Origin: Brevundimonas sp.
GTDB taxonomy: Bacteria; Pseudomonadota; Alphaproteobacteria; Caulobacterales; Caulobacteraceae
Assembly (NCBI RefSeq): GCF_027487935.1
Contig: NZ_JAIYCP010000030.1
Location: forward strand, 41,570 to 105,569
Direction: 5' to 3'
Length of the DNA stretch: 64,000 nucleotides
The notes below the pieces were generated by a model. It was not told the DNA's origin, made no database searches, and worked only from the letters and a program-made list of their open reading frames with translations. Shown here piece after piece: positions 1 through 8,442 of this stretch (position 1 is the stretch's first letter; the number at the start of each line of letters is the position of its first letter). A program made the translations under genes and the position numbers.

Positions 1-506
1 CCCTGCGACGTGACCGTGCACTCTCCCAGGCCGAGGCGGGCCGGAGGGCCGGCATGACGAGCCAGGGCTGGGGCCTGTACGAAACCGGCAAACGATCCGG
101 CCTGTTCCGTCCCGACGTCCAGCGTCGGCTGACGGCGGCGCTCGACGCGACACCGGCGGATCTGGCCCTGTTCGAGGCTCCCGCCCTTCCCGGCATGGCC
201 AGTGAGGGCCGACCCTTTGTCCATGCGGCCGGGCCGATCCGACGCCTGCCGTTGTCGAATGACGACCTCGCCCCCTGGGGGGTTTCGGGCGTGGTCGTGG
301 AATATGAGCCCGGTCGCTGGCCTCGCCGTGACCAGGGCTGTGTGATCGAAATGGCGGACGGTGCGCTTCGGGTGCGGGTCTATGAGCAGGCTGACGCCGA
401 GACCCTGACCGTTCGCGGCGGTCCCGGCGGCCTCGGGACCCGGGAGCGGATCGCCCGCTCCGACACCCGGATCGTCTCCGCCGTCACGGCCCGGCTGGAG
501 CCGTGA
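1..506 (+). CDS. XRE/Cro-type HTH regulator, 5' end outside window
   Basis: The reading frame is open from base 3 to a TGA at 504-506 and its true start lies upstream of the window. The first visible residues read LRRDRALSQAEAGRRAGMTS, which with the following QGWGLYETGKRSG fits the recognition half of a Cro/CI-type helix-turn-helix (LSQ..AG...G.....W..YE.G). The remaining 130 or so residues show no domain I recognise; they are rich in beta-strand-like segments and could be a sensor or peptidase-like tail, but no catalytic residues stand out. The ATG at 54 would cut the HTH in half, so it is unlikely to be the start. A DNA-binding transcriptional regulator is likely; its target is unknown. 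It is followed directly by a palindrome and a second XRE gene, which suggests a regulatory pair. Confidence 0.7.
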   Translation, partial: LRRDRALSQAEAGRRAGMTSQGWGLYETGKRSGLFRPDVQRRLTAALDATPADLALFEAPALPGMASEGRPFVHAAGPIRRLPLSNDDLAPWGVSGVVVEYEPGRWPRRDQGCVIEMADGALRVRVYEQADAETLTVRGGPGGLGTRERIARSDTRIVSAVTARLEP

Positions 507-507
507 T

Positions 508-537
508 GAAACGAAAATCTTGCAACGTTTTCGTTTC
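508..537. promoter_or_regulatory. Palindromic operator-like site between two XRE genes
   Basis: A perfect inverted repeat has arms GAAACGAAAA (508-517) and TTTTCGTTTC (528-537) with a 10-bp spacer, so the arm centres are about two helical turns apart. A third copy of the core, GAAACGA, follows at 541-547. The site starts 1 bp after the stop of the first HTH gene and ends 41 bp before the second. AT-rich symmetrical arms in such GC-rich DNA fit an operator for one of the adjacent XRE proteins. A terminator is less likely because no T-tract follows the stem. Confidence 0.55.
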
Positions 538-578
538 CATGAAACGATCTGCGCTCGAAAGGGAGCGGGGAGACAGCC

Positions 579-968
579 ATGGCCAGGATCAGCGGACGGG
601 ACGAGGTCGACGTCTATGTCGGGGCGCGCATCGGGCTGCGGCGGTCGGCGCTGGGCCTGTCCCAGAGCGCACTCGCCCAGCAGCTCGGCATCAGCTTCCA
701 GCAGGTCCAGAAATACGAAACCGGCCAGAACCGCATCTCCGCCTCGCGCCTGCACCGGGCGGCGACGGTTCTCGGAACCTCGGTCGAGACCTTCTTCCCC
801 CCGGTCGAGACGGCCCGCGGTGCGGCCGACGACAGCTGGCGGCAGATGCGCACCATCACGGCCACGGCCGAAGGCCGCACCGTGGCCGCAGAGTTTCCCC
901 GGATCGGGAACCGCGACCTTCGCCGGGCGGTGGCCCGGATCGTTCATGGCCTGGCCCGCGAGGCCTGA
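579..968 (+). CDS. XRE-family transcriptional regulator
   Basis: This 129-residue protein has an N-terminal XRE helix-turn-helix at about residues 13-68, with the typical core LSQSALAQQLGISFQQVQKY followed by ETGQNRISASRL. The rest is a short tail with no known sensor domain. The start at 579 is preceded by GGGAGCGGGGA, a plausible ribosome binding site. The HTH is clearly paralogous to the one encoded at 7360-7776 (FQQ[VI]QKYE.G.NRISAS[RK]L shared). This subfamily is common in Alphaproteobacteria and usually controls its own gene and a few neighbours. The palindrome directly upstream is a candidate binding site. It ends 25 bp before tsaB and may share a transcript with it. Confidence 0.88.
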   Translation: MARISGRDEVDVYVGARIGLRRSALGLSQSALAQQLGISFQQVQKYETGQNRISASRLHRAATVLGTSVETFFPPVETARGAADDSWRQMRTITATAEGRTVAAEFPRIGNRDLRRAVARIVHGLAREA

Positions 969-993
969 AAGTCTGTAGCCCCGGGGGGGCGTC

Positions 994-1680
994 ATGAAAC
1001 TCATGGTCGTCGATACATCGCTCGGCCTGTGCACGGTCGGGGTGTTCGAGGTCGACAGCGCGGGCGCGTCCTGTCTGGGCCTGCGGTCCGAGCCGATGAC
1101 CAAGGGTCATTCCGAGCGTATCGCCGGTTTCGCACGCGACGCAGCGAGCGCGGCCGGGGTGTCGTTCGCCCAACTTGACCGGATCGGGGTGACGGTCGGA
1201 CCCGGCTCCTTCACCGGCCTGCGGGTCGGCCTGGCCTTCGCCCAGGGCCTGGCCGCAGCGCTGGACCGGCCCCTGGTCGGCCTTTCGGGGCTGGATGCGC
1301 TCGCGGCGTCAGCCGGCGAGGCTCCCGAGGTTGCGGCCCTGATCGATGCGCGGCGCGGACAGGTCTATGCGCGTTTCTGGCGCGATCGCGCAGCCGACGG
1401 CCCGGCCGAGGCCTTGACGCTCGAGGCGGCGGCGGACCGGATTGCGACCCTGGCCGACGGGGCGATCCTGGTCGGTTCCGGCGCTGTCCTGTTTGCGGAG
1501 GTCGCTGCGGGCCGGACGGTCATGGCCCTGGAGGGGCCGGACCCCGGCGCCCTGGCCCGACTCGCGGCAGCCGCGGATCCGGCCCTGGCCCTGCCGCGCC
1601 CGCTCTATCTGCGCGCGCCCGACGCCAAACCGCCCACCCGCCTGCCCGGACAGGCCCGCGGACCGGCCGGGACCCCATGA
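994..1680 (+). CDS. tsaB: tRNA threonylcarbamoyladenosine biosynthesis protein TsaB
   Basis: TsaB is the non-catalytic partner of TsaD in the complex that puts threonylcarbamoyl on A37 of ANN-decoding tRNAs in the cytoplasm. The 228-residue protein shows the ASKHA-type N-terminus MKLMVVDTSLGLCTVGV and the family hallmark VGPGSFTGLRVGLAFAQGLA at about residues 68-87, both diagnostic of TsaB. Length is normal for the family (about 220-235). The stop overlaps the rimI start as ATGA, a standard arrangement in proteobacteria that indicates translational coupling. The C-terminal 15 residues are proline-rich and low in complexity. Confidence 0.95.
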   Translation: MKLMVVDTSLGLCTVGVFEVDSAGASCLGLRSEPMTKGHSERIAGFARDAASAAGVSFAQLDRIGVTVGPGSFTGLRVGLAFAQGLAAALDRPLVGLSGLDALAASAGEAPEVAALIDARRGQVYARFWRDRAADGPAEALTLEAAADRIATLADGAILVGSGAVLFAEVAAGRTVMALEGPDPGALARLAAAADPALALPRPLYLRAPDAKPPTRLPGQARGPAGTP

Positions 1681-2105
1681 ACGACGACACCGCCGAGCGT
1701 CTGGCCGGGATCCATGCGGCGGCTTTTCCGGCGCCGTGGGACGCCGCGGCCCTGGCCGACCTGCTGACCCAGGCCGGGGTCTTCGCGGTCGAGCAGCCGG
1801 ACGGCTTCATCCTGTTGCGCACCGTCGCCGATGAGGCGGAGATCCTGACCCTGGCCGTCCGCCCGGGGGCCCGTCGGCGCGGTCTCGGGGCCCGGCTGGT
1901 CCGTGAGGGGGTGGCCGGCGCGGCGGCGCGGGGCGCGGCGCGGCTGTTCCTCGAGGTCGCTGACGACAACGCCGCGGCGCTTGCGCTCTATGCCCGGGCA
2001 GGCTTCTCCGAAGCCGGTCGCCGCCCGGGATACTATGCCCGCCCTGACGGTGGTCGGCAGGATGCGTTGATCCTGGCCCTAAACTTGCCGGTGAAGCTTC
2101 CCTAG
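1677..2105 (+). CDS. rimI: Ribosomal protein S18-alanine N-acetyltransferase (GNAT family)
   Basis: This is a GNAT acetyltransferase of 142 residues. Motif A, the acetyl-CoA pyrophosphate loop, is seen as VRPGARRRGLGARLVREGV at about residues 61-79. It is followed by FLEVADDNAAALALYARAGF, the typical RimI region with the conserved E and N and the motif-B tyrosine. RimI acetylates the N-terminal alanine of ribosomal protein S18. Assignment to RimI rather than another GNAT rests on the 4-bp overlap with tsaB, a conserved pairing. Substrate specificity cannot be proven from sequence. It ends 27 bp before fur. Confidence 0.88.
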   Translation: MNDDTAERLAGIHAAAFPAPWDAAALADLLTQAGVFAVEQPDGFILLRTVADEAEILTLAVRPGARRRGLGARLVREGVAGAAARGAARLFLEVADDNAAALALYARAGFSEAGRRPGYYARPDGGRQDALILALNLPVKLP

Positions 2106-2132
2106 GGCGGCCTGCCCGCCTATTCTGCCGCC

Positions 2133-2615
2133 ATGGACCGGATCGAGAAACTCTGCGCCGACCGCGGCATGCGCATGACCGAGCAGCGAAGGGTGATCGC
2201 CCGCGTCCTGTCGAACGCCGACGACCATCCGGACGTCGAGGAACTGTACCGCCGCGCCTCCGCCATCGACCCCCATATCTCGATCGCCACCGTCTATCGC
2301 ACCGTCCGGCTGTTCGAAGAGGCCGGCGTGGTCGAGAAACACGACTTCGGCGATGGTCGCAGCCGCTATGAGGAAGCCGGTGACGACCACCACGATCATC
2401 TGATTGACACCCGCACGGGCGAGGTCATCGAATTCTTCGACGCCGAGATCGAACGGCTGAAGACCGAAATCGCCGAGCGGCTGGGGTTTGAACTGATCGG
2501 CCACAAGCTGGAGCTCTACGGCAAGGCCATCGCCGGGGCCGAGCCGTCCAAGCGTGAGGGCCTGATCTTCAGCCGCACCGCACGCCGGGTTGATCCGGAC
2601 AAGCTGGACGTCTGA
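2133..2615 (+). CDS. fur: Fur-family ferric uptake regulator
   Basis: This 160-residue metalloregulator has an N-terminal winged helix (residues 1-85; ISIATVYRTVRLFEEAGVV is the recognition region) and a C-terminal dimerisation domain. The histidine-rich metal site reads DDHHDHLIDTRTGEVIEF. Most Fur proteins have a cysteine pair after this motif (HLIC..CG); here it is HLIDTRTG, so the structural zinc CxxC is absent. Lack of that motif is usual in alphaproteobacterial Fur/Mur proteins. It should repress iron uptake genes with Fe2+ and may act positively on iron-sulfur enzyme operons such as the sdh cluster at 42 kb. Iron rather than manganese specificity is inferred from clade. It sits between rimI and miaB. 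Confidence 0.9.
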   Translation: MDRIEKLCADRGMRMTEQRRVIARVLSNADDHPDVEELYRRASAIDPHISIATVYRTVRLFEEAGVVEKHDFGDGRSRYEEAGDDHHDHLIDTRTGEVIEFFDAEIERLKTEIAERLGFELIGHKLELYGKAIAGAEPSKREGLIFSRTARRVDPDKLDV

Positions 2616-2715
2616 GGCTGGCTGCGGTCAGAAGGCTCCGTCTTGGTGACCTGATGCGGCCTGGCGCTTCGTTCCGGTAGCTTGCCGCGCCTCGTCGCGC
2701 TATTTACCCAGCCCC

Positions 2716-4161
2716 ATGACCGATACCCTCACCTCGCCGCAGGACCCGCAGGTCGCGCCCAAACGCCTGTTCATCAAGACCTACGGCTGCCAGATGAATG
2801 TCTATGACAGCGAGCGCATGGCCGATGTGCTGCGCCCGCTGGGCTATGCGACGACGGATACGGCCGAGGGTGCCGATTTCGTCATCCTGAACACCTGCCA
2901 CATCCGCGAGAAGGCGGCCGAAAAGGTCTATTCCGAACTCGGCAAGCTGCGGGCGATGAAGGAAGAACGGTCTGCGGCAGGGCAGGGGGCCATGACCATC
3001 GCCGTGGCCGGCTGTGTCGCCCAGGCCGAGGGCGAGGAGATCATGCGCCGGCAGCCGGCCGTCGATCTGGTGGTCGGCCCGCAGGCCTATCATCAACTGC
3101 CCGAACTGCTGACCCGAACCGCACGGGCGCGGGGCGAGCGGATCGGCGCCGACTTCGCCCCGGTCGACAAATTCGACGCACTGCCGCAGGCCCGTGGCGT
3201 CGATGGTCCGACCGCCTTCCTGACCGTGCAGGAGGGTTGCGACAAATTCTGCACCTTCTGCGTCGTGCCCTATACCCGCGGGGCGGAATGGTCGCGGCCG
3301 GTGGCGGCGGTGCTGGCCGAGGCCCGGGAGCTGGCCGGGAAGGGGGTGCGCGAGGTCACCCTGCTGGGCCAGAACGTCAACGCCTATGACGGCGAGGGGG
3401 CCGACGGGGCACCCTCGACCCTGGCGCGGCTGGCGTATGCGCTGGCGGAAATCCCGGGCATCGACCGGATCCGCTACACGACCAGCCATCCCAACGACAT
3501 GAGCGACGATCTGATCGCGGCCCATGGCGAGCTGGAGGCCCTGATGCCCTGGCTGCACCTGCCGGTTCAGTCCGGCTCCGATCGCATCCTGCGGGCGATG
3601 AACCGCAAGCATGGACGGGCGAAATACTTCGAGCTGATTGATCGCGTCCGGTCGGCGCGGCCGGACATCGCCCTGTCGGGGGATTTCATCGTCGGCTTCC
3701 CCGGCGAGACCGACGCCGATTTCGAACAGACCATGGATCTGGTCCGGCGCGTCCGCTACGCCTCGGCCTTCTCCTTCATGTATTCGCCACGTCCCGGCAC
3801 CCCCGCCGCCGGCATGGCCGGCCAGGTGCCGGCCGGGGTTGCGCGCGAACGCCTGCACGCGCTCCAGGCCCTGTTGTGGGAACAGCAGACCGCCTTCAAC
3901 GTCGCCATGGCCGGACGGACCATGGATGTCCTGTTCGAGAAGAGGGGCCGTCAGCCCGGCCAGGCCATCGGCCGCTCACCCTGGCTGCAGTCCGTGCATG
4001 TCGATGACGCCGATCATCTGATCGGCCGGATCGTTCCTGTAGAGATCGAGCACGGCCAGCAGAATTCGCTGAAGGGCCGCCTCGCTGAACCCGGTCGTCC
4101 CGCAGCGGCGACGTCTCATTCGGCGGGCGCGGTGCCGCAAGAGCCTGTCCATGGCGCGTGA
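2716..4161 (+). CDS. miaB: tRNA-2-methylthio-N6-dimethylallyladenosine synthase MiaB
   Basis: A radical-SAM methylthiotransferase of 481 residues that adds the 2-methylthio group to i6A37 of tRNA. The N-terminal UPF0004 domain has its three cluster cysteines in [21 protein letters not shown] and [10 protein letters not shown]. The radical SAM cluster is [15 protein letters not shown] (CxxxCxxC), at about residue 175. A TRAM RNA-binding domain lies near residues 390-455. The last 25 residues extend past the TRAM domain and are alanine- and proline-rich. The gene starts the miaB-phoH-ybeY-lnt run and overlaps phoH by 11 bp. Confidence 0.97.
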   Translation: MTDTLTSPQDPQVAPKRLFIKTYGCQMNVYDSERMADVLRPLGYATTDTAEGADFVILNTCHIREKAAEKVYSELGKLRAMKEERSAAGQGAMTIAVAGCVAQAEGEEIMRRQPAVDLVVGPQAYHQLPELLTRTARARGERIGADFAPVDKFDALPQARGVDGPTAFLTVQEGCDKFCTFCVVPYTRGAEWSRPVAAVLAEARELAGKGVREVTLLGQNVNAYDGEGADGAPSTLARLAYALAEIPGIDRIRYTTSHPNDMSDDLIAAHGELEALMPWLHLPVQSGSDRILRAMNRKHGRAKYFELIDRVRSARPDIALSGDFIVGFPGETDADFEQTMDLVRRVRYASAFSFMYSPRPGTPAAGMAGQVPAGVARERLHALQALLWEQQTAFNVAMAGRTMDVLFEKRGRQPGQAIGRSPWLQSVHVDDADHLIGRIVPVEIEHGQQNSLKGRLAEPGRPAAATSHSAGAVPQEPVHGA

Positions 4162-5146
4162 CAGTGAGTTCCTGGCCCTCGGCGACCTCGCCCTGCGGGC
4201 CGTCATCGGCCCCGGCAGCCGTCACCTGGCCCTGATCGAGGACCGCTTCAAGGTGCTGGTCGAGACCCCCGGTGGCGGCGTTTCGATCAACGGCTCGGCC
4301 CGCGACCGGGCCCAGGCCAAACGGGTCATCGAAACCCTGGCTGACCGCGCCGACACAGGGGCCGAGATCACCGAGGCCGATGTCCGCACGGCCCTGGGGG
4401 CGGCCATGGCCCAGCCCCGGGCAGGGCAGGGGAGTATGGTCCCCGACGCCATCGCCCTGCCGGTCGGCCGACGCGGGGCCATTGCGCCCAAGACGGCGGC
4501 CCAGGCCAACTATCTGGCCCTGCTCGCCAGCCGGGAACTGACCTTCGGTGTCGGTCCGGCCGGGACAGGCAAGACCTTTCTCGCGGCCGCCTACGGCGCC
4601 TCCCTGCTGCGACGGGGACAGGTGGACCGGCTGGTCATCACCCGGCCCGCGGTCGAGGCGGGCGAGAAGCTGGGCTTCCTGCCGGGCGACCTGAATGAAA
4701 AGGTCGATCCCTATCTGGCTCCGATCTGGGAGGCGCTGAACGACATCCTCGGCCCTGATGACGTGCGCCGGCGGCGCGACAAGGGTGAGATCGAGGCGGC
4801 ACCGATCGCCTTCATGCGGGGCCGTACCCTGGCCCACGCCTATGTCATCGTCGACGAGGCCCAGAATACCTCGCGGCTGCAGATGAAGATGGTCCTGACC
4901 CGGCTGGGTGAGGGCGCGCGCATGGTGGTGACCGGCGACCCGTCCCAGGTCGATCTGCTGAATCCGCGGGATTCCGGCCTGAAGCACGCCCTGCGCATCC
5001 TTGAGGACGTCAAGGGTGTCGGGGTCCAGCGGTTCGAGGCCCAGGATGTGGTCCGGCACGCCATGGTCGAGCGGATTGTGCGGGCCTATGACGCCGACGC
5101 GGCCAGCCGGCGCCCGGCCGCCGATCTCGAGGACCCCGACCTGTGA
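4151..5146 (+). CDS. PhoH-like ATPase (YbeZ family)
   Basis: This 331-residue P-loop NTPase has Walker A GPAGTGKT at about residues 135-142 and Walker B VIVDEAQN near 233-240, typical of PhoH/YbeZ. The upstream part (residues 1-110) is the KH-like N-terminal region of the long PhoH form. YbeZ proteins bind RNA and work with YbeY in rRNA maturation and ribosome quality control. Synteny with miaB upstream and ybeY downstream (4-bp overlap) fits this role. The ATG at 4151 gives [12 protein letters not shown] and overlaps the end of miaB, so translation is probably coupled. Confidence 0.93.
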   Translation: MARDSEFLALGDLALRAVIGPGSRHLALIEDRFKVLVETPGGGVSINGSARDRAQAKRVIETLADRADTGAEITEADVRTALGAAMAQPRAGQGSMVPDAIALPVGRRGAIAPKTAAQANYLALLASRELTFGVGPAGTGKTFLAAAYGASLLRRGQVDRLVITRPAVEAGEKLGFLPGDLNEKVDPYLAPIWEALNDILGPDDVRRRRDKGEIEAAPIAFMRGRTLAHAYVIVDEAQNTSRLQMKMVLTRLGEGARMVVTGDPSQVDLLNPRDSGLKHALRILEDVKGVGVQRFEAQDVVRHAMVERIVRAYDADAASRRPAADLEDPDL

Positions 5147-5604
5147 TCGAGGTCGAGATCGAGGACGAGGCCTGGACCGTCGCCCTGCCGGATGCGGTCG
5201 CCGTGGTAGAGCGGGCGGCCACTGTGGCCCTGGGGGCGGTCGAGGGCGATGTCGTCGTCCTGCTGACCGACGATGCGGCCATTCACGATCTCAACCTCCG
5301 TTTCCGTGACCGGGACCGGCCGACCAATGTCCTGTCCTTTCCGGCCGCGGAAAGCGCTGCGCCGCATCTGGGCGATCTGGTGCTGGCCCTTGGTGTCTGT
5401 GCCGCCGAGGCAGCGGCGCAGGGCAAGAGTCTGGCGGATCATTTGACGCATTTGACGGTCCACGGCGTGCTTCACCTGCTGGGTCGCGACCATGTCGAAG
5501 AGGTCGAGGCCGAGGCGATGGAAGCGGAGGAGCGAACCCTTCTTGCCAGCCTTGGCGTCGCGGACCCATACAGGCCCCATGACCCTGCTCACGGCAACGC
5601 TTGA
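5143..5604 (+). CDS. ybeY: rRNA maturation endoribonuclease YbeY
   Basis: A zinc-dependent UPF0054-family endoribonuclease of 153 residues, involved in 16S rRNA 3'-end maturation. The diagnostic metal site HGVLHLLGRDHVEE (HxxxHxxxxxH) is present at about residues 107-120, preceded by NVLSFP near residue 62, which is also conserved. The start is a GTG at 5143 (GTGATCGAGGTC) overlapping the phoH stop. The 3' end overlaps the probable lnt start by 26 bp. In many Alphaproteobacteria a CorC/TlyC-type gene separates ybeY from lnt; there is no room for one here. Confidence 0.95.
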   Translation: MIEVEIEDEAWTVALPDAVAVVERAATVALGAVEGDVVVLLTDDAAIHDLNLRFRDRDRPTNVLSFPAAESAAPHLGDLVLALGVCAAEAAAQGKSLADHLTHLTVHGVLHLLGRDHVEEVEAEAMEAEERTLLASLGVADPYRPHDPAHGNA

Positions 5605-7198
5605 TGATGACGGGCCGCGCGCGCGGCTGATCCTGCGCTTCGGCCGGATCGGCCTGGCGCTGGCGGCGGGCGCGGCGACGGCCCTGGCCCATCCGCCGTT
5701 CGGCTTCCTGCCGGGCCTGCTCGGCTATGCCCTGCTGATGTTCCTCGCCGAGCGCGCGACCTCGGTGCGCGGTGCCTTCTGGATGGGCTGGCTCGCCGGC
5801 TTCGCCTATTTCTTCATCAGCTGCTGGTGGGTGGCTGAGGCCTTCCTCATCAATCCGGCCCAGGCCTGGATGGCACCCTTTGCGGCCAGCCTTCTGCCGA
5901 TCGGCCTCGGCCTGTTCTGGGGCACGGCGACGGCCCTTTACCGTCGGTTCCTGCCGGGCGGGGTCAGGCGGGCCCTGTTCTTCGCCGCCCTGTTCTGCCT
6001 GCTGGAGTGGCTGCGCGGTCACGTCCTGACCGGCTTCCCCTGGAACCCGGCGGGTGCCAGCTGGAAGGCCGGCTCGGCAGCGTCACAGTTCGCGGCCGTG
6101 GCCGGGGTCTACGGTCTCAGCTTCGTCACCGTGGCTGCGGCGTCGGCCTTCGGCCCTCTGCTGGGCGCGGGTCCTCGCAAGGAGCGTATCGCGGCGGCGG
6201 CGCTGGGTGCCCTCGCCCTCGCGGGTCTGGTGATCGGCGGGGCGGTGCGATTGGCGCAGGCCAGGCTGGAGCTCACCGCGACCGTGGTTCGCATTGTTCA
6301 GGCCGATGTGGACCAGGAATCCAAATGGACGCCTGAAGCCTATCGCGGCATCGTAGACCGCTACGTCAATCTGACCGCCCGACCGGGCGCAGCCCTGCCC
6401 GATCTGATCATCTGGCCCGAGGGTGCCTTGCCGGCTTCGGCCAACCGGGTATTCGCGCCCGACTCGCCCGAGGCAGCGGCCATCGCCCGCGCGGTTCAGC
6501 CCGGTCAGAGCCTGATCATGGGGTTGGGACGGGGTCTTGCCGATCCCTCGGCGCCCGGGAACGAGCGCTATTTCAACAGCCTGTTCGTGCTGACGGACGA
6601 GGGCGGCGACGGGCTCCGGATCAGCGCCGTCTATGACAAATACCGGCTGGTCCCGTTCGGCGAATTCCTGCCGGCGGGCGGCCTTCTGGGGGCCCTTGGC
6701 GCGCGCAGCCTGACCCATATGCCGACCGACTTCAGCCCGGGCCCCCGTCCGGCGCCCATCGACATTCCGGGTGCGCCGCGGGCGCAACCGCTGATCTGTT
6801 ACGAGAGCCTCTATCCGGGCTTCACGCCTGCCGCCGCCGGGCGACCGGAATGGATCGTCAACATCTCCAACGACGCCTGGTTCGGCCGCAGCTCCGGGCC
6901 GATCCAGCACCTGAACCTGGCCAGCTACCGGGCCATCGAGACAGGTTTGCCGGTGGTGCGGTCCACGCCCACAGGCGTCTCCGCCATGATCGATCCCTGG
7001 GGGCGGGTGATCGACGATCAGCGGCTGGAGCCCGGCGAGAGCGGTGTCATCGACGCCCGGCTGCCCAGGCCGACGACGAAGACGCTCTACGGGCGCTTCG
7101 GTGACCTGCTGTTCTGGCTGGCTGTGCTGGCCGGGCTGGCGACCGCCGTGCCGTGGGCCCGGATGCGCGGTCTCCGGCGGGCCGACCCGGCCGGTTGA
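5579..7198 (+). CDS. lnt: Apolipoprotein N-acyltransferase
   Basis: This inner-membrane enzyme adds the third acyl chain to the N-terminal cysteine of lipoproteins. I place the start at the ATG at 5579 (MTLLTATLDDDG), giving 539 residues; an upstream ATG at 5492 would add 29 arginine-rich residues read from inside ybeY and is unlikely. Several hydrophobic segments fill residues 20-210. A nitrilase-type domain follows with the catalytic Glu in IIWPEGALPAS, Lys in YDKYRLVPFGEFLP and Cys in PLICYESLYPG. Several lipoproteins in this window (7796, 19183, 21396, 37146 and 54405) are presumed substrates. Confidence 0.95.
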   Translation: MTLLTATLDDDGPRARLILRFGRIGLALAAGAATALAHPPFGFLPGLLGYALLMFLAERATSVRGAFWMGWLAGFAYFFISCWWVAEAFLINPAQAWMAPFAASLLPIGLGLFWGTATALYRRFLPGGVRRALFFAALFCLLEWLRGHVLTGFPWNPAGASWKAGSAASQFAAVAGVYGLSFVTVAAASAFGPLLGAGPRKERIAAAALGALALAGLVIGGAVRLAQARLELTATVVRIVQADVDQESKWTPEAYRGIVDRYVNLTARPGAALPDLIIWPEGALPASANRVFAPDSPEAAAIARAVQPGQSLIMGLGRGLADPSAPGNERYFNSLFVLTDEGGDGLRISAVYDKYRLVPFGEFLPAGGLLGALGARSLTHMPTDFSPGPRPAPIDIPGAPRAQPLICYESLYPGFTPAAAGRPEWIVNISNDAWFGRSSGPIQHLNLASYRAIETGLPVVRSTPTGVSAMIDPWGRVIDDQRLEPGESGVIDARLPRPTTKTLYGRFGDLLFWLAVLAGLATAVPWARMRGLRRADPAG

Positions 7199-7359
7199 TT
7201 CGTCCCATGCCGGCAAAATTTCACGCCTAACGCGCGCGGCGGGGCCGATTGCTCAACCGTTGCTGTGCGTGGCGAGGCCGTTTTTGCAATTTTTGGTGAC
7301 ACGGACGAATCGCGAGCGCATTCAGGCTCGGCTCGATGAAACCGAAGGATAAGCGGACG

Positions 7360-7776
7360 ATGGCGAGAGGTAAGGGCGAGGATGGTCCTCATCCCGTAGA
7401 CCGGCATGTAGGTCGGCGTGTGTGCGAGAAGCGTCTCGCACTCGGATACAATCAAAGCGATCTGGGTCGGGCCCTCGGCCTGACGTTTCAGCAGATCCAG
7501 AAATACGAAAAAGGTGCCAACCGGATTTCGGCATCCAAACTCTGGGACATCGCAAGGTTCTTCAAGGTCGACATCGGCTATTTCTTCGAAGGCCTGACCG
7601 GCGCCCAGATCGCGGGCATGGCCGAGGGCGGTGGTGATTTCGAGCACGACTTTCCGGCCACCCGCTACACCATCGAGATCAGCCGTCTGGCTCCCCAGCT
7701 GTCGACCCGACAGCAGAAGCTGGCCCTGGAGCTGATCCGCGAATTGGCTGATCGCAGCGAGACGGACGAGGCCTGA
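7360..7776 (+). CDS. XRE-family transcriptional regulator
   Basis: A protein of 138 residues with an XRE helix-turn-helix at about residues 12-70 (YNQSDLGRALGLTFQQIQKY, then EKGANRISASKLWDIARFF). A short C-terminal region contains FEHDFPATRYTIEISRLAPQ. An in-frame ATG at 7336 would add eight residues, but AAGGA at 7345-7349 is better placed for the ATG at 7360. In many Alphaproteobacteria a regulator of this type sits between lnt and metK. Here it follows lnt, but metK is not the next gene; a lipoprotein lies convergent to it. It is a paralogue of the gene at 579-968. Confidence 0.87.
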   Translation: MARGKGEDGPHPVDRHVGRRVCEKRLALGYNQSDLGRALGLTFQQIQKYEKGANRISASKLWDIARFFKVDIGYFFEGLTGAQIAGMAEGGGDFEHDFPATRYTIEISRLAPQLSTRQQKLALELIRELADRSETDEA

Positions 7777-7795
7777 CCCTCCCCCGATCCGGCGG

Positions 7796-8320
7796 CTATT
7801 CCCCCGAAGGCTCCGCCCGTCGTCGCCCGAACTCCGGAGCGGCAGCCTTCTGCTCGGCCCAGTAGGCGGCGCCGTCGCGCGGCTTGAACATGGTCTTGGC
7901 GATGCCGTCGCGTGATACGACGGCAAAGGTGTTGGTCGACGCCTGATACAGAAGCACGTCGCCATTGGGGCGCTCCACCCGCTCTGTTCCGGCCGGTGGA
8001 CGGGTCGTGAAGGCCCGGACCTTGGCCAGATAGTCCTCGGCCGTCGCTGCGCCGAAATCGGCGCCGTTTCGCTCGAACAGCCGCGCGGCCTTGGCGTCGA
8101 CCGTTTCGCGCCGGTTGGCGGTCAGGCCGGGCTGCGGCCCTTCCCGCGCGACACTCGTGCCCTCCGTTTCGGGGCTGGCCCCGGCCCCGGCCGCCGTGAG
8201 CGCTGCCTCCGACCCGTCGCCCGACCGATCCCGGGTCTCTACGGCCGAGCCGCCATTGCCGCACGCGGTCAGCCCCAAAAACGCCGCCGCAATCCATATC
8301 CTGCCCTGCCCGTTCGCCAT
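7796..8320 (-). CDS. Lipoprotein with toxin-like C-terminal domain
   Basis: From the start at 8320 the protein has 174 residues and begins MANGQGRIWIAAAFLGLTAC, a lipoprotein signal with lipobox LTAC. A low-complexity Ala/Gly/Ser linker covers about residues 20-75. The C-terminal part, from KAARLFERNGADFGAATAED onward with FKPRDGAAYWAEQ near the end, resembles domains I have seen at the C-terminus of polymorphic toxins and in BECR-fold (barnase/EndoU/colicin-like) families. This is pattern recognition only, and no catalytic residues are assigned. The ATG at 8383 would add 21 residues ahead of the signal and is unlikely. It is convergent with the XRE gene at 7360. Confidence 0.65.
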   Translation of the reverse strand: MANGQGRIWIAAAFLGLTACGNGGSAVETRDRSGDGSEAALTAAGAGASPETEGTSVAREGPQPGLTANRRETVDAKAARLFERNGADFGAATAEDYLAKVRAFTTRPPAGTERVERPNGDVLLYQASTNTFAVVSRDGIAKTMFKPRDGAAYWAEQKAAAPEFGRRRAEPSGE

Positions 8321-8442
8321 GATGCTCTCCCTTGGTTGTGCTGGACGGATATGAAGATAACCACAGGTCATCTGTTCGTGCAATGTTCCTGATTGCCGGG
8401 ACCCCTCTCGACGCCGCCCGGTCCCGTCGCTAGACCGTCGAC

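Noticed and set aside
2704..3858. A 384-codon minus-strand frame opposite miaB
   Set aside because: Its composition (His, Gly, Arg, Asp) and full overlap with miaB mark it as an antisense shadow frame.
5492..5578. Longer N-terminus for Lnt
   Set aside because: The extra 29 residues are Arg/Lys-rich sequence read out of frame from ybeY, and the ATG at 5579 directly precedes the normal protein.
8343..8366. A DnaA-box-like ATAACCACA near 8356
   Set aside because: It has a mismatch to the consensus, is single, and there is no cluster or AT-rich region around it, so there is no support for an origin.
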